Assembly (NCBI GenBank): GCA_023150615.1
Contig: JAKLKO010000010.1
Coordinates: forward strand, 1-64,000
Direction of reading: 5' to 3'
DNA: 64,000 nucleotides
Source: Phycisphaerae bacterium
GTDB taxonomy: Bacteria > Planctomycetota > Phycisphaerae > UBA1845 > UTPLA1
Part shown: positions 52,569-61,221 of the stretch, in pieces
Layout of the letters: each line of letters opens with the position of its first letter
Position numbering within the stretch: position 1 is the stretch's first letter
The notes under the pieces: model-generated
What the model saw: the letters and a program-made list of their open reading frames with translations, nothing else
Told to the model about the DNA's origin: nothing
Databases searched by the model: none
Made by a program: the position numbers and the translations under genes

Positions 52569-53375
52569 ATGGGCATGAAAATCCTCGCGCTGGCGAAGCA
52601 CGTACCGGAATCGACGGCGGCCATCAAGATCAAGGCCGATCGTTCCGGGATCGAGACGGCCGGCATCAAGTTCGTGATGAACCCGTTTTGCGAGTTCGCG
52701 GTCGAGGAAGCGCTGCGGATCAGAGAGCGGCACACCGCCGCGGCGGCCGAGATCTCCGTGCTGACGCTCGGCGGGGCCGCGGCCGCAGACGTGATCCGAA
52801 CGGCCTACGCCATGGGCGTCGACAACGGCATTCACCTGTGCGACGACGCCTTCAGCGGCGTCGACGAGCTGATGACCGCCCGGATCATCGCCGCGGCCGT
52901 ACGATCGCGCAACTTTGACCTGATCCTCGCCGGTAAGCACGCGATCGACTACGACAGCGGACAGCTCGGACCGGCGCTCGCCGAATGCCTCGGCTGGCCG
53001 CACGTCGGCGCGGTCACCTCCATCGAGTGGGCCGGCGACTTCAAGTCGCTGACCGCGCGGCGGCGGATCGAGGGCGCCGAGGAGGTGGTCGAGGTCCGGC
53101 TCCCGTGCCTGCTCACGTGCGAGAAGGGGCTGAACGAGGCCCGTTATCCCTCGCTGCCGGGCCTGATGAAGGCCAAGAAGAAGCCGATCGAGACGCTCGA
53201 CGCCTTGGCGCTCGGACTGAACAAGTCCGAAATCTCCGCCGACGCCTGCGCGACGCGAACCGGCGAGTTCTCGCCTCCGCCGCCGCGACCGCCCGGGCGC
53301 ATGCTGACCGGCGAACCGGCCGACGTCGCCCGCGAACTGGTCCGCATCCTGCGTGAAGAGGAACGCCTGATCTGA
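52569..53375 (+). CDS. etfB: Electron transfer flavoprotein beta subunit
   Basis: It carries electrons from acyl-CoA dehydrogenases toward the quinone pool, as a dimer with EtfA. The nucleotide-binding fold begins MKILALAKHVPES, with FVMNPFCEFAVEEALRI and ILAGKHAIDYDSGQLGPAL. The ETF-beta signature lies in RLPCLLTCEKGLNEARYPS followed by LMKAKKKPI. The last 45 residues are Pro/Arg-rich and then helical (GEPADVARELVRILREEE), as in many bacterial EtfB. etfA, which normally follows immediately, is absent; the next gene is a membrane glycosyltransferase. The 20-base gap after the B12/MeaB gene suggests joint expression, tying it to propionate- or isobutyryl-type acyl-CoA metabolism. Confidence 0.88.
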   Translation: MGMKILALAKHVPESTAAIKIKADRSGIETAGIKFVMNPFCEFAVEEALRIRERHTAAAAEISVLTLGGAAAADVIRTAYAMGVDNGIHLCDDAFSGVDELMTARIIAAAVRSRNFDLILAGKHAIDYDSGQLGPALAECLGWPHVGAVTSIEWAGDFKSLTARRRIEGAEEVVEVRLPCLLTCEKGLNEARYPSLPGLMKAKKKPIETLDALALGLNKSEISADACATRTGEFSPPPPRPPGRMLTGEPADVARELVRILREEERLI

Positions 53376-53389
53376 CGGCGCGATTCGAC

Positions 53390-55078
53390 GTGCCCCGATC
53401 CGACACAGCGCCGACACAAGCGGCCGGGCGGCTCGGGGACCCATCGATACGCCGCGCGGCGATCGGCGTCGCGTGTCTCACCTTCATCTGCCATGCGCCG
53501 TCGCTCTGGGGCGAGTTCCTCAGCTATGACGATGCACAACTCATCGTCGACAACGCCGCCTATCGCGGACCGATGCTCGAGTTCCTGCGCTGGGCGTTCA
53601 CCACGGTCCACTGGGGGCCGTACCAGCCGCTGAGTTGGATCACCTACGCGATCGACTTCGCGTTCTGGGGCCTGCGGCCGTTCGGCTTCCATCTGACGAA
53701 CGTCGTGCTGCATTCGATCGCGGCCGGACTGTGCTACCTCGTCGCGGTCGACTTGCTCGCGGCGGCCGGAGGCTCGGCGGCGACGGACCGGCGCGTTCGC
53801 ATCGCGGCCGGCTTCGCGGCGTTGCTGTTCGCGCTGCACCCGCTGCGCGTGGAATCCGTCGCGTGGATCACGGAGCGGCGCGACGTGCTCTCGGGCGTCT
53901 GGTTTTTTGCGACAGTCTGGTTCTACGTCGGCGCGGCGCAATCGCAATCGACGCCGCAACGACGACGCCGGTTCGCCGCATCACTCGTCTGCTACACGCT
54001 CTGTGTACTCGCAAAGGCGACGGCGATGACCCTTCCGATTGCGCTGCTCGTGCTCGACGTCTACCCGCTGCGGCGGTTTTCACGCGACAACAAGCCGGGG
54101 CCGACGCGGCTCGATGTGCTGATCGAAAAACTCCCCTTCCTCGCCGTCGCGGCCCCCATCGCATTCATGGCCCTCGCCGGGCAACGCGCCGCCGGCGCAA
54201 TCGGTTCGCTCGCCGCCGTCACGCTCCCGCAGCGCATCGCCATCGCGGCCTACGCGACCTGCTTCTACGTCGAAAAAACGTTGCTGCCCATCGGCCTCGC
54301 GCCGCTCTACGAACTGCCGGACCCACTCGTGCCAGGCGAGCCGCGCTTCATCATCGCCGCCGCGCTCGCGACGGTGGCCACCCTCGCCGCCCTCGTCGGA
54401 TTCCGCCGACGACCGGGACTGGCCGCGGCGTGGCTGTGCTATCTCATCCTGCTCGCCCCGGTCTCCGGGCTTGCCCAGGCCGGACGACAGATCGCCGCCG
54501 ATCGCTACAGCTACCTGCCGTGCATCGGTTTCGCGATCATCCTCGGCGCAGCGCTCGTCCGACTCGGCGATCGGCTCGCGACGCGACCGATCGGCCGCAT
54601 CGCACCGGGCGCGATCGCAATCGCAATCCTCGCGGCGCTGTCGGTCCGACAGATCGGTTTCTGGCGTGGATCGCTGTCGGTCTGGCAACGCGCCGTGGAC
54701 ATCGACCCGCGCTGTGCGCAGGGCCACTACAACCTCGCCATCCTGCACGACAAGGCCCGCCGCTCCGACCTCGCGGCGCCGCACGCCGTCGAGGCGGCGC
54801 GACTCTGGCCCAACTCGTCGGACGCGCTGTGGAGCGCGGGCGTAATCCTCGGCAAGCTCGGCCGCACGGAGGAGGGGCTCGACTACCTCCGACGCGCATC
54901 GGAACTGCAGTCGCCTCGCGTCGACGCCCTTGTTGAGTATGCGGCCGCGCTCATCCGCGCCGGGCGACCGGACGATGCGCGGACAATCCTCCGCCGCGCC
55001 CTCGACATTCAACCCGACCACGAGCGCGCGCGCGGATTGCTCGCGTACCTGACCGGAGCGGGCCATGGCGCGAAATAG
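53390..55078 (+). CDS. GT-C type membrane glycosyltransferase with short TPR end (paralogue 2), 562 aa
   Basis: A polytopic membrane protein related to 45750-47981 and to the next gene. The first loop has FLSYDDAQLIVDNAAYRG, then WGPYQPLSWITYAIDFAFWG and HPLRVESVAWITERRDVLSG, the same landmarks as its paralogues. About ten helices span residues 25-430. Residues about 440-560 hold two or three TPR units (AVDIDPRCAQGHYNLAIL, VDALVEYAAALIRAGRPDDA). The acidic pair in the first loop is where GT-C enzymes place their catalytic base. The start is a GTG 12 bases after etfB. Its end overlaps the next gene by 14 bases, so the two paralogues are translated as a pair. Donor and acceptor are unknown. Confidence 0.72.
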   Translation: MPRSDTAPTQAAGRLGDPSIRRAAIGVACLTFICHAPSLWGEFLSYDDAQLIVDNAAYRGPMLEFLRWAFTTVHWGPYQPLSWITYAIDFAFWGLRPFGFHLTNVVLHSIAAGLCYLVAVDLLAAAGGSAATDRRVRIAAGFAALLFALHPLRVESVAWITERRDVLSGVWFFATVWFYVGAAQSQSTPQRRRRFAASLVCYTLCVLAKATAMTLPIALLVLDVYPLRRFSRDNKPGPTRLDVLIEKLPFLAVAAPIAFMALAGQRAAGAIGSLAAVTLPQRIAIAAYATCFYVEKTLLPIGLAPLYELPDPLVPGEPRFIIAAALATVATLAALVGFRRRPGLAAAWLCYLILLAPVSGLAQAGRQIAADRYSYLPCIGFAIILGAALVRLGDRLATRPIGRIAPGAIAIAILAALSVRQIGFWRGSLSVWQRAVDIDPRCAQGHYNLAILHDKARRSDLAAPHAVEAARLWPNSSDALWSAGVILGKLGRTEEGLDYLRRASELQSPRVDALVEYAAALIRAGRPDDARTILRRALDIQPDHERARGLLAYLTGAGHGAK

Positions 55079-57230
55079 GCTCCGCTCCCGCACGACGTCG
55101 ATGGTGAGCGCCCCGGCCGCCCGGGCCGATGGATCGCCGCCCGCGTGGTTACGCATTCTGCCGCCGCTCGTGGCCATCGCGACGTTTCTGGCCTTTCTCC
55201 GCGCGGTGAACAACGAGTTCGTCAACTGGGACGACAAGGTCCTGCTGTTGCGGAACGACGCCTACCGCGGCCTGGGCCTCGACCACCTGAAGTGGATGTT
55301 CACGACGTTTCACACCGGTCCGTATCAGCCGCTGACATGGATCACCTACGCCGTGGATTACCTGACCTGGGGCACGAGCCCGTTCGGCTTTCATCTGACG
55401 AGCATCGTGCTGCACGCGCTCGCCGCGGCGGCATTCTGTTTCGTGGCGCGACGGCTGCTCGCGTGGGCCGTGCCGGACGCGAACCCGATCGGGCTGTGCC
55501 TCGGCTCGGCCGTCGCGGCGGTTTTCTTCGCCATTCATCCCCTTCGCACCGAATCGGTCGCGTGGGTGACCGAGCGACGCGACATCGTCTCGGGGCTGTT
55601 CCTGCTGCTGACGCTGAGTGCCTACTTCGCCTTCGTCGACGCGACCACCGTTCGCGCTCGCCGGCGATGGTATGCGGCAGCGCTCGCGCTCTACCTGCTC
55701 TCGCTGCTCGGCAAGGCGACGGGCATCACCTTGCCAATCATCCTCCTGATCCTCGACGGCTATCCACTGCGCCGCCTCGCGCAAAACGGCGGCGCGATCT
55801 CGCGACTCGTTCTCGAAAAAGTTCCGTTCGCGCTTCTCGCGGCCGCCTTCGCCGCGCTCGCCATCCACGGCCAGGCGACCGAATCCGACCTAAGCACGCT
55901 GAGCGACGTCGGCCTGCTCGAACGCGTTCTCATCGCCGGGCACGCCGCCGCGTTCTACGTCTGGAAGACCCTGCTCCCGATCGGTCTGCACGCCCGTTAC
56001 GAGAGCGCGTCGCCGATCAACGCCTACGAGCCCCGATTCATTGTCGGCACGGCGCTCGCGTTCGTCGCGACGCTCGTCGCGGTCACGCTCCGGCACCGCT
56101 GGCCGGCGCTGCTCGCCGCGTGGATGTGCTATCTCGTCGCCCTCGCGCCGGTCTCCGGGCTCGCGCAAGCCGGCTCACAGATCGCCGCCGACCGATACAC
56201 GTACGTCCCGTGCATGCCGTTCGCCGTGCTGACGGGCAGCGCGTGGGTGCTTCTCGGCCGAAGGCGGACAATCGGTGCTGACAAGCCGCCTGCGGCGCTC
56301 TCTGCCGTCACGATCGCCATCCTGTTCATCTTCGCCGGACTGACGTTTCGCCAGATCGCGTTCTGGAAGGACTCGTTTCAGCTTTGGTTCCGCTGCATCG
56401 CCATCGACCCGAACTGCTCCTACGCCCACTGCAACCTCGCGACCATGTACGCCGCGCAGGGCGACATCCCGCGGGCCCTCCATCACGGCGAGATCGGCAC
56501 GCGCCTCCGACCCAACGACGCCGAAGCGCACAGCAACTACGCCGTCTTCCTCGAACAGGCCGGCCGGACCGACGAGGCCCTCGCAATCCACCGGCGCGCC
56601 GCGAACATGTCCAACACGACGCCCCTCGCGGTCACGGAGCTCGGATCAGCGCTCTTCCGCGCCGGCCGACTCGCGGACGCCGAGCCGGTGCTGGAACGCG
56701 CCCTCGCGCTCAAGCCCAACGATGCGAAGGCGCTGATCGCGCTCGGGCTGATCAGGATTCACCAGTCCCGCCCGGACGATGCGCGCGTGCTGCTCCGCGA
56801 CGCGCTTCGCGACCCGGCCGTTCCATCCGAGGCCTACCTCAACGTCGCGACCGCGTGGTTCGAGGCGGGACGCGCCGCCGATGCGATCGCATCGCTCCGC
56901 GCGGGCCTCGCACGCTTCCCGGACGACGCCGGCCTGCTCAATCGACTGTCATGGATCCTGGCGACGATCCCCGATGATTCGCTGCGCCGTCCGGCCGAGG
57001 CCGCCGACCTGGCGCGACGCGCGGTCGCCATCACGAATCAGCGCGACCCGTACGCATGGCTCTCGCTCGCCGCCGCACTGGCCGAGTCCGGTTATCGCCA
57101 GGATTCGGAAGCCGCGCTCGCCGCGGCGCGATCGCTGGTCGAGCAGCTTCGCCGCGCTGACATCCTCGCCGCCATCGACCGAATCGCCGACGACGTCCGC
57201 GCCGGCCGGCCGATTCGCCACACGCCGTGA
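55065..57230 (+). CDS. GT-C type membrane glycosyltransferase with TPR repeats (paralogue 3), 721 aa
   Basis: The closest relative of the preceding gene. The first-loop motif is FVNWDDKVLLLRNDAYRG, then TGPYQPLTWITYAVDYLTWG and HPLRTESVAWVTERRDIVSG. After about ten membrane helices (about 30-430) comes a longer TPR array than in paralogue 2 (about 440-710; SYAHCNLATMYAAQGDIPRA, DAEAHSNYAVFLEQAGRTD, LNVATAWFEAGRAADAIA). The ATG lies inside the end of the previous gene. The two look like an ancient tandem duplication: the membrane parts align throughout, including SGLAQAGSQIAADRYTYVPC against SGLAQAGRQIAADRYSYLPC. It converges with the next gene, leaving four bases between the stops. Confidence 0.75.
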   Translation: MARNRLRSRTTSMVSAPAARADGSPPAWLRILPPLVAIATFLAFLRAVNNEFVNWDDKVLLLRNDAYRGLGLDHLKWMFTTFHTGPYQPLTWITYAVDYLTWGTSPFGFHLTSIVLHALAAAAFCFVARRLLAWAVPDANPIGLCLGSAVAAVFFAIHPLRTESVAWVTERRDIVSGLFLLLTLSAYFAFVDATTVRARRRWYAAALALYLLSLLGKATGITLPIILLILDGYPLRRLAQNGGAISRLVLEKVPFALLAAAFAALAIHGQATESDLSTLSDVGLLERVLIAGHAAAFYVWKTLLPIGLHARYESASPINAYEPRFIVGTALAFVATLVAVTLRHRWPALLAAWMCYLVALAPVSGLAQAGSQIAADRYTYVPCMPFAVLTGSAWVLLGRRRTIGADKPPAALSAVTIAILFIFAGLTFRQIAFWKDSFQLWFRCIAIDPNCSYAHCNLATMYAAQGDIPRALHHGEIGTRLRPNDAEAHSNYAVFLEQAGRTDEALAIHRRAANMSNTTPLAVTELGSALFRAGRLADAEPVLERALALKPNDAKALIALGLIRIHQSRPDDARVLLRDALRDPAVPSEAYLNVATAWFEAGRAADAIASLRAGLARFPDDAGLLNRLSWILATIPDDSLRRPAEAADLARRAVAITNQRDPYAWLSLAAALAESGYRQDSEAALAAARSLVEQLRRADILAAIDRIADDVRAGRPIRHTP

Positions 57231-57234
57231 CGGG

Positions 57235-59595
57235 TCACGGCTCCCGGGCGAGGGAGTCGACAATGAACCCGATCATCTGCCGCCAGTGTGCATCGTAGGA
57301 AAAGTGCTCGATGGCCGCTGCGCGCATCCGCGCCGAGATCTCGCGCCGCCGCCCATCGTCGCACAGGAACGCGCTGGCCAGACGCGCCAGCGACGCCGGG
57401 CCGGAGAACGCGACTGACGACAAGTCGGGGAAGATCTCCTCCGCATTGGGCGCAAGAGGGAAGGAGCGGATCCAGAACTCGATCGCCTCGTCGCTGCACG
57501 CCAGCTCGCGGCGGACGAATTCCGCCGCGGCACGGATGGTCCGGTCTTCGTCCTCCGCCAGATCGCGAAACGCAGCGTCCGGGCGCGCGATGAGGCGATC
57601 TTGCAAACGACGGAGCGTCGGCCGCAGCGCGTCGTATCGCGTGGCGCGGGTCAGGAAGAACCCGCCCGCCGCAAGCCCGTCCAGCGCCCGCGAGTGCACG
57701 AAGCCGCCTTCGATCAGTTGAAGGTTGATCCTCGCGCCACGCGTCGCCGCAATGAACTCGTCCCCGAACTCGGTCCGGCCCGCGGAAAACCCGCGAAACC
57801 GCGGATGCCGATCCCAGCCGTTGCCGTACAGTCGAAACGTCCGGCCGGTCCGTCGCGCGTGGCTTGCCACCCAATCCAGCGCGCAGTGACGGAACGCCCG
57901 GTCGCTCAGCGCGATGCACTGCATGCACATCTCGCGCACGATCTCCGGCGCGAGTGCGACCCCTGCGTCGCGCGCCGCCGTGATGATCCGCTCGTGCAGC
58001 TCGCTCGGAACCCAACGATGACCCTCGGCGGAACGGGCGACGACCTCCGCGCCGATGGTCCGAAACATCGACGCCAACGATGCGTTCGCCGTCCAGCCCG
58101 CCGCAAGCCGATCGCGCATCGCCACCGGAGTCTCGGAGCAGTGGCTGATGTACGCGATGTCGCATCGGAATCTCGCATCGATCTCGCGGTCATCGCCGGG
58201 TGCAGCGCTCGCGTAACGATGCGCCGCCGCGGCCGGAGCGGTGGCCAGTGCCTGCGTCGCTGGCCAGCCGAGCTGCGCCAACCCGAAGTGCGCGCCGTAG
58301 CCGACGACGAACGTCAGCCGATCGAGGCTGGCGCCTGCCTCGGGCCGCCGCATGCACGGAAGCGAGTCCTGGTCCCACGTGACGAAGGGGATGTGGCGCG
58401 GCAGTTCCGGCCACTCGTAGCGCATCCGCGACAGCAGGACAAGCAGATCGGGCCGGAACGCCGCGATCCGTGCCAGCGCGTCACAGTCGTTGGCGTGGTC
58501 CGTCGGCTCGATCACCAGGTCGGACCGGCAGCCGGCACGTCCGGCGGCGTCCAGCAGTTCCCGCATGGAATACTGAAGGACCGTTGTGAATCGCGATGTG
58601 ATCCCGAGCACGCGCAGCGGCTCGGCCCGGCCCTGAAGCGCGTCGCGGAAGCGCCGCGCCCAAGCGCGATGATCGCCGTGCCCCGTGGAGACCTCGATGG
58701 ATTCGCGCAGCCGCTCCCGTCGATTCAGGCGGCGCTGCCAGATGCCGCCGAGCAGTCCCGGCGCATCGATCGGCGGACGCGGAATCAGCGGGATGCGGTG
58801 CACGATGCGCGGCGCGGGCTCGCACGGATCGCGCTCGAGATCGGCAAACCATCGCCGCGAAGCATCCGGCCCGACGTACACGTGGAACCGCGGCTGCGCC
58901 AGCCACTCCGTCCAGTCCGCCAGGTGCAGCCAGATCGCGGCCGCCAGTGGATTCGGCTCGATGACCGTGACCGCGGCGCTGTACGAAAGGAAAACTCGAT
59001 GAGAGCGCCGCAGAAACTCCGTCAGCACCGCGCCGGAACCGGTACCGTCGAACGCGATCGGCGCGCCCGGATTGAGCGCAGACGCCCCGCCGAACGCCGA
59101 CTCGGCCTCATGCTGCGGATCGACCAGGCCGCCGAGCCAGCGGTGCGCCGGCGCGTCGAACACGTGAAGCGATCCGCGCGACGTTCGGAACAGGACGAAG
59201 TGCTCAGGGATGGTGGAAGGCAGACAAGCCGCGCCAGCCGGATCGCGCTCGTGCAATGCCGCGCGGTTCAGCTCATACTGTCGCCGCAGCGAACCCCACG
59301 TCCGCTCGCCCGACGGAGCGGATCGGATCGCATCCATCAAGCGCCCAACGTACGCGGTTCGCTCCGGGTCGCGCTGCGATGCACGGGCGGTTTCGGAGAG
59401 TATCCGGCGTGCTGCACCGCCCAGACCAAGCGCCACCAGTGCGCGAACGTATTGCGTCGCCGCCGCGACGTCCGCCGGATCACGCGACCACGCCGCGCCC
59501 GCCGCGGCGGATTGTTCGTACGCCCGCTCGCGCACGTCACGTTCGGGCACGCGGCTCGGCGGGATTTTCGACGGTGTTTCGAGGATCGAGCGCAT
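57235..59595 (-). CDS. CgeB-like GT-B glycosyltransferase, 786 aa
   Basis: A large soluble protein. The last ~440 residues have a GT-B layout: a sugar-nucleotide Rossmann half with DLVIEPTDHANDCDALARI and PDLLVLLSRMRYEWPELP, then the C-terminal half with RLYGNGWDRHPRFRGFSAG and GARINLQLIEGGFVHSRALDGLAAGGFFLT. The latter motif (N...SR.LDG.A.G.F.L) is the donor-site pattern of CgeB/spore-maturation and GT1_2 type transferases. Residues 1-350 are of unknown type; around 120-260 they resemble a second degenerate Rossmann-like unit (VLTEFLRRSHRVFLSYSA). No signal or membrane helix is seen. It stands alone on its strand after two convergent membrane glycosyltransferases, so glycan or glycoprotein assembly is the likely setting. 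Confidence 0.65.
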   Translation of the reverse strand: MRSILETPSKIPPSRVPERDVRERAYEQSAAAGAAWSRDPADVAAATQYVRALVALGLGGAARRILSETARASQRDPERTAYVGRLMDAIRSAPSGERTWGSLRRQYELNRAALHERDPAGAACLPSTIPEHFVLFRTSRGSLHVFDAPAHRWLGGLVDPQHEAESAFGGASALNPGAPIAFDGTGSGAVLTEFLRRSHRVFLSYSAAVTVIEPNPLAAAIWLHLADWTEWLAQPRFHVYVGPDASRRWFADLERDPCEPAPRIVHRIPLIPRPPIDAPGLLGGIWQRRLNRRERLRESIEVSTGHGDHRAWARRFRDALQGRAEPLRVLGITSRFTTVLQYSMRELLDAAGRAGCRSDLVIEPTDHANDCDALARIAAFRPDLLVLLSRMRYEWPELPRHIPFVTWDQDSLPCMRRPEAGASLDRLTFVVGYGAHFGLAQLGWPATQALATAPAAAAHRYASAAPGDDREIDARFRCDIAYISHCSETPVAMRDRLAAGWTANASLASMFRTIGAEVVARSAEGHRWVPSELHERIITAARDAGVALAPEIVREMCMQCIALSDRAFRHCALDWVASHARRTGRTFRLYGNGWDRHPRFRGFSAGRTEFGDEFIAATRGARINLQLIEGGFVHSRALDGLAAGGFFLTRATRYDALRPTLRRLQDRLIARPDAAFRDLAEDEDRTIRAAAEFVRRELACSDEAIEFWIRSFPLAPNAEEIFPDLSSVAFSGPASLARLASAFLCDDGRRREISARMRAAAIEHFSYDAHWRQMIGFIVDSLAREP

Positions 59596-59663
59596 ACGCC
59601 GTAGGACTCATCGGCGTGGCCCGAAAGCGGAAATCAGGGGAACCGGCAGGCGATGCGGCAGTT

Positions 59664-60722
59664 TCAGCGCGGCCGCTCCACGAGCGTGTAGAGCGCGAAC
59701 AGGTCGTTCTCCAGGTCCATCGGACGCTCCCCCGTGTCCCAGCCCAATGCGTGGGCCTGCTTGCGAACCGCCGCGTCGTCGTTCCGGTTGAATTCGACGA
59801 CCTTGAAGCCCGCCGCCTCCCATTGCTCCTTCGAGAACGGTGATCGGCCGTCGGCCCAGGGGATGTGCGGCTTTCCGGGTGGCGCGGGCGCGGGGCAGAT
59901 GTTGTAGATCAGCACGCGACCGCCCGGCTTCAGCGCTGAAAACAGCGCCCGCACGAACTCGTCCTCCGCGCAGCCCAGTTGCAACCGCATCCGCTCCTCC
60001 ACCGGTTCCGCCGGGTGCAGGTGCCCGTTCTTCAGCGTGTTCTTCGAGAGGATCACGTCGTAGTCGCGCCCGACGCCCAGCCGCATCGCCGCTTCCGCCG
60101 GCCAGCGGCCGGAAAGCACCGTCAGCCGGCCGTGCCGTCCGTTCGTGCCGAGCACGATCCCCATGTCCTCCGGTTCTGCGTACAGTTTCTTCAGCAGCGG
60201 ATCGGTATCCACGCCGACGACGTCCGCGCCCAGCGTCGCGAGCAGTCGAAGCTGCCCGATCGACCCGTACCCGAAGTCGAGGATCCGGCGTCCGCGCACA
60301 TCGTCGACGCCGTACCGCGCGAGGACGTCGAGCGCACGCGCATACGCCAGCGGCGACCCGTACTTCGTGTAGTAGTAGAACTGCTCATCGGCGGTGGCGT
60401 CATCGAGGCGCTGGCGCTGATCGGGCGGGAGCGTCTCGGCTTCGGTTGACGTGTACCAATCGCGCGTCTTCGGATCACGATAAAGCGTTCGCGTCTCGAC
60501 CTTCGGCAGATGCGCCGCGCCCCGAACGAACTCCTTGACCCACGGCGACTCCACCAGCGGCTCGACCGCCGCGGCCTCCAGCGCCAGCGCTTGCGTGCCG
60601 CGCGGTCGGTCCGGCTTCGCGGACGAGCCGCCGCCGATCGCGGGCCGCGTCGATTGCGCAAGCCCCGTAGCGCATGCGAATCCGATGAGTCCGAGTACGA
60701 GCGTCACGGCGCGTCGTTGCAT
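59664..60722 (-). CDS. Putative exported class I methyltransferase-fold protein, 352 aa
   Basis: The first 22 residues form a clear signal peptide (VTLVLGLIGFACATGLAQS, cleavage after LAQ), yet the rest is a Rossmann methyltransferase. The segment ILDFGYGSIGQLRLLATLG is motif I, VVGVDTDPLL ends strand 2 with the acidic residue, and FSALKPGGRVLIYNICPAP is motif III/post-III. Classical enzymes of this fold use cytoplasmic SAM, so export would be odd. It may instead bind another ligand, or the N-terminus may be a membrane anchor. The central acidic residues look intact, so it is not an obvious dead domain. The ATG lies within ATGCATGCA and has no strong ribosome site; a later start without the signal cannot be fully excluded. 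Confidence 0.6.
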   Translation of the reverse strand: MQRRAVTLVLGLIGFACATGLAQSTRPAIGGGSSAKPDRPRGTQALALEAAAVEPLVESPWVKEFVRGAAHLPKVETRTLYRDPKTRDWYTSTEAETLPPDQRQRLDDATADEQFYYYTKYGSPLAYARALDVLARYGVDDVRGRRILDFGYGSIGQLRLLATLGADVVGVDTDPLLKKLYAEPEDMGIVLGTNGRHGRLTVLSGRWPAEAAMRLGVGRDYDVILSKNTLKNGHLHPAEPVEERMRLQLGCAEDEFVRALFSALKPGGRVLIYNICPAPAPPGKPHIPWADGRSPFSKEQWEAAGFKVVEFNRNDDAAVRKQAHALGWDTGERPMDLENDLFALYTLVERPR

Positions 60723-61221
60723 GCATTGCTCTCCATCGGCGCGGCCATCGGGGCAAGATTATTCCGGCGACGGCCACGCTAACAGCGGCTCGCATCCGCG
60801 TCGAATCGGGGCGTCGATCATGATCCAGCATACCAGCGGCTCCGCTGAGGAGGGGGCGCGCCGCCCGACTGAGAGCGGACCGCGCGAATCTGCCCAGATG
60901 GGGAGCAATCACAAATGGTTAGGCGCTGGGCCGGCCGCGCAATCCCCGGGTGTTGGCCGCCCGGGCGACCCCGAATCGCGGTGCCACCGGGTCCGGTAAC
61001 CAGCCCGAACTACACCGTGGGCGCTACAGAAACCGCACACGCCAGCGTCCGTTAAACTTCGGTGACTCAAGCCTCTAGAGAGATTTGAAGCTTGACTGGT
61101 TCGTCGCGGTTGGGGTATAAACGATACCGAGCTGAGGGTAACGGGCCGCGAGGGGAGTACGGTACCATTGCGGCGCCGAGGCGTTGTCTGTCGGAAACCC
61201 GTAATCTGGGGAGGTTGAAGC
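60723..61221. other. Intergenic stretch carrying the lipoprotein promoter
   Basis: About 500 bases lie between two divergent genes. I found no convincing gene. Short frames here overlap the start of the methyltransferase-fold gene in antisense or lack ribosome sites. Its right end holds the promoter at 61092-61121 and a roughly 100-base untranslated leader ending in GGGGAGGTTGAAGC before the lipoprotein ATG. Confidence 0.5.
61092..61121 (+). promoter_or_regulatory. Sigma-70-type promoter of the lipoprotein gene
   Basis: TTGACT (61092-61097) and TATAAA (61116-61121) are separated by 18 bases; each box matches consensus at five of six positions. This is the best promoter match I saw in the window. 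Transcription would start near 61128, leaving a leader of about 95 bases. Confidence 0.6.
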
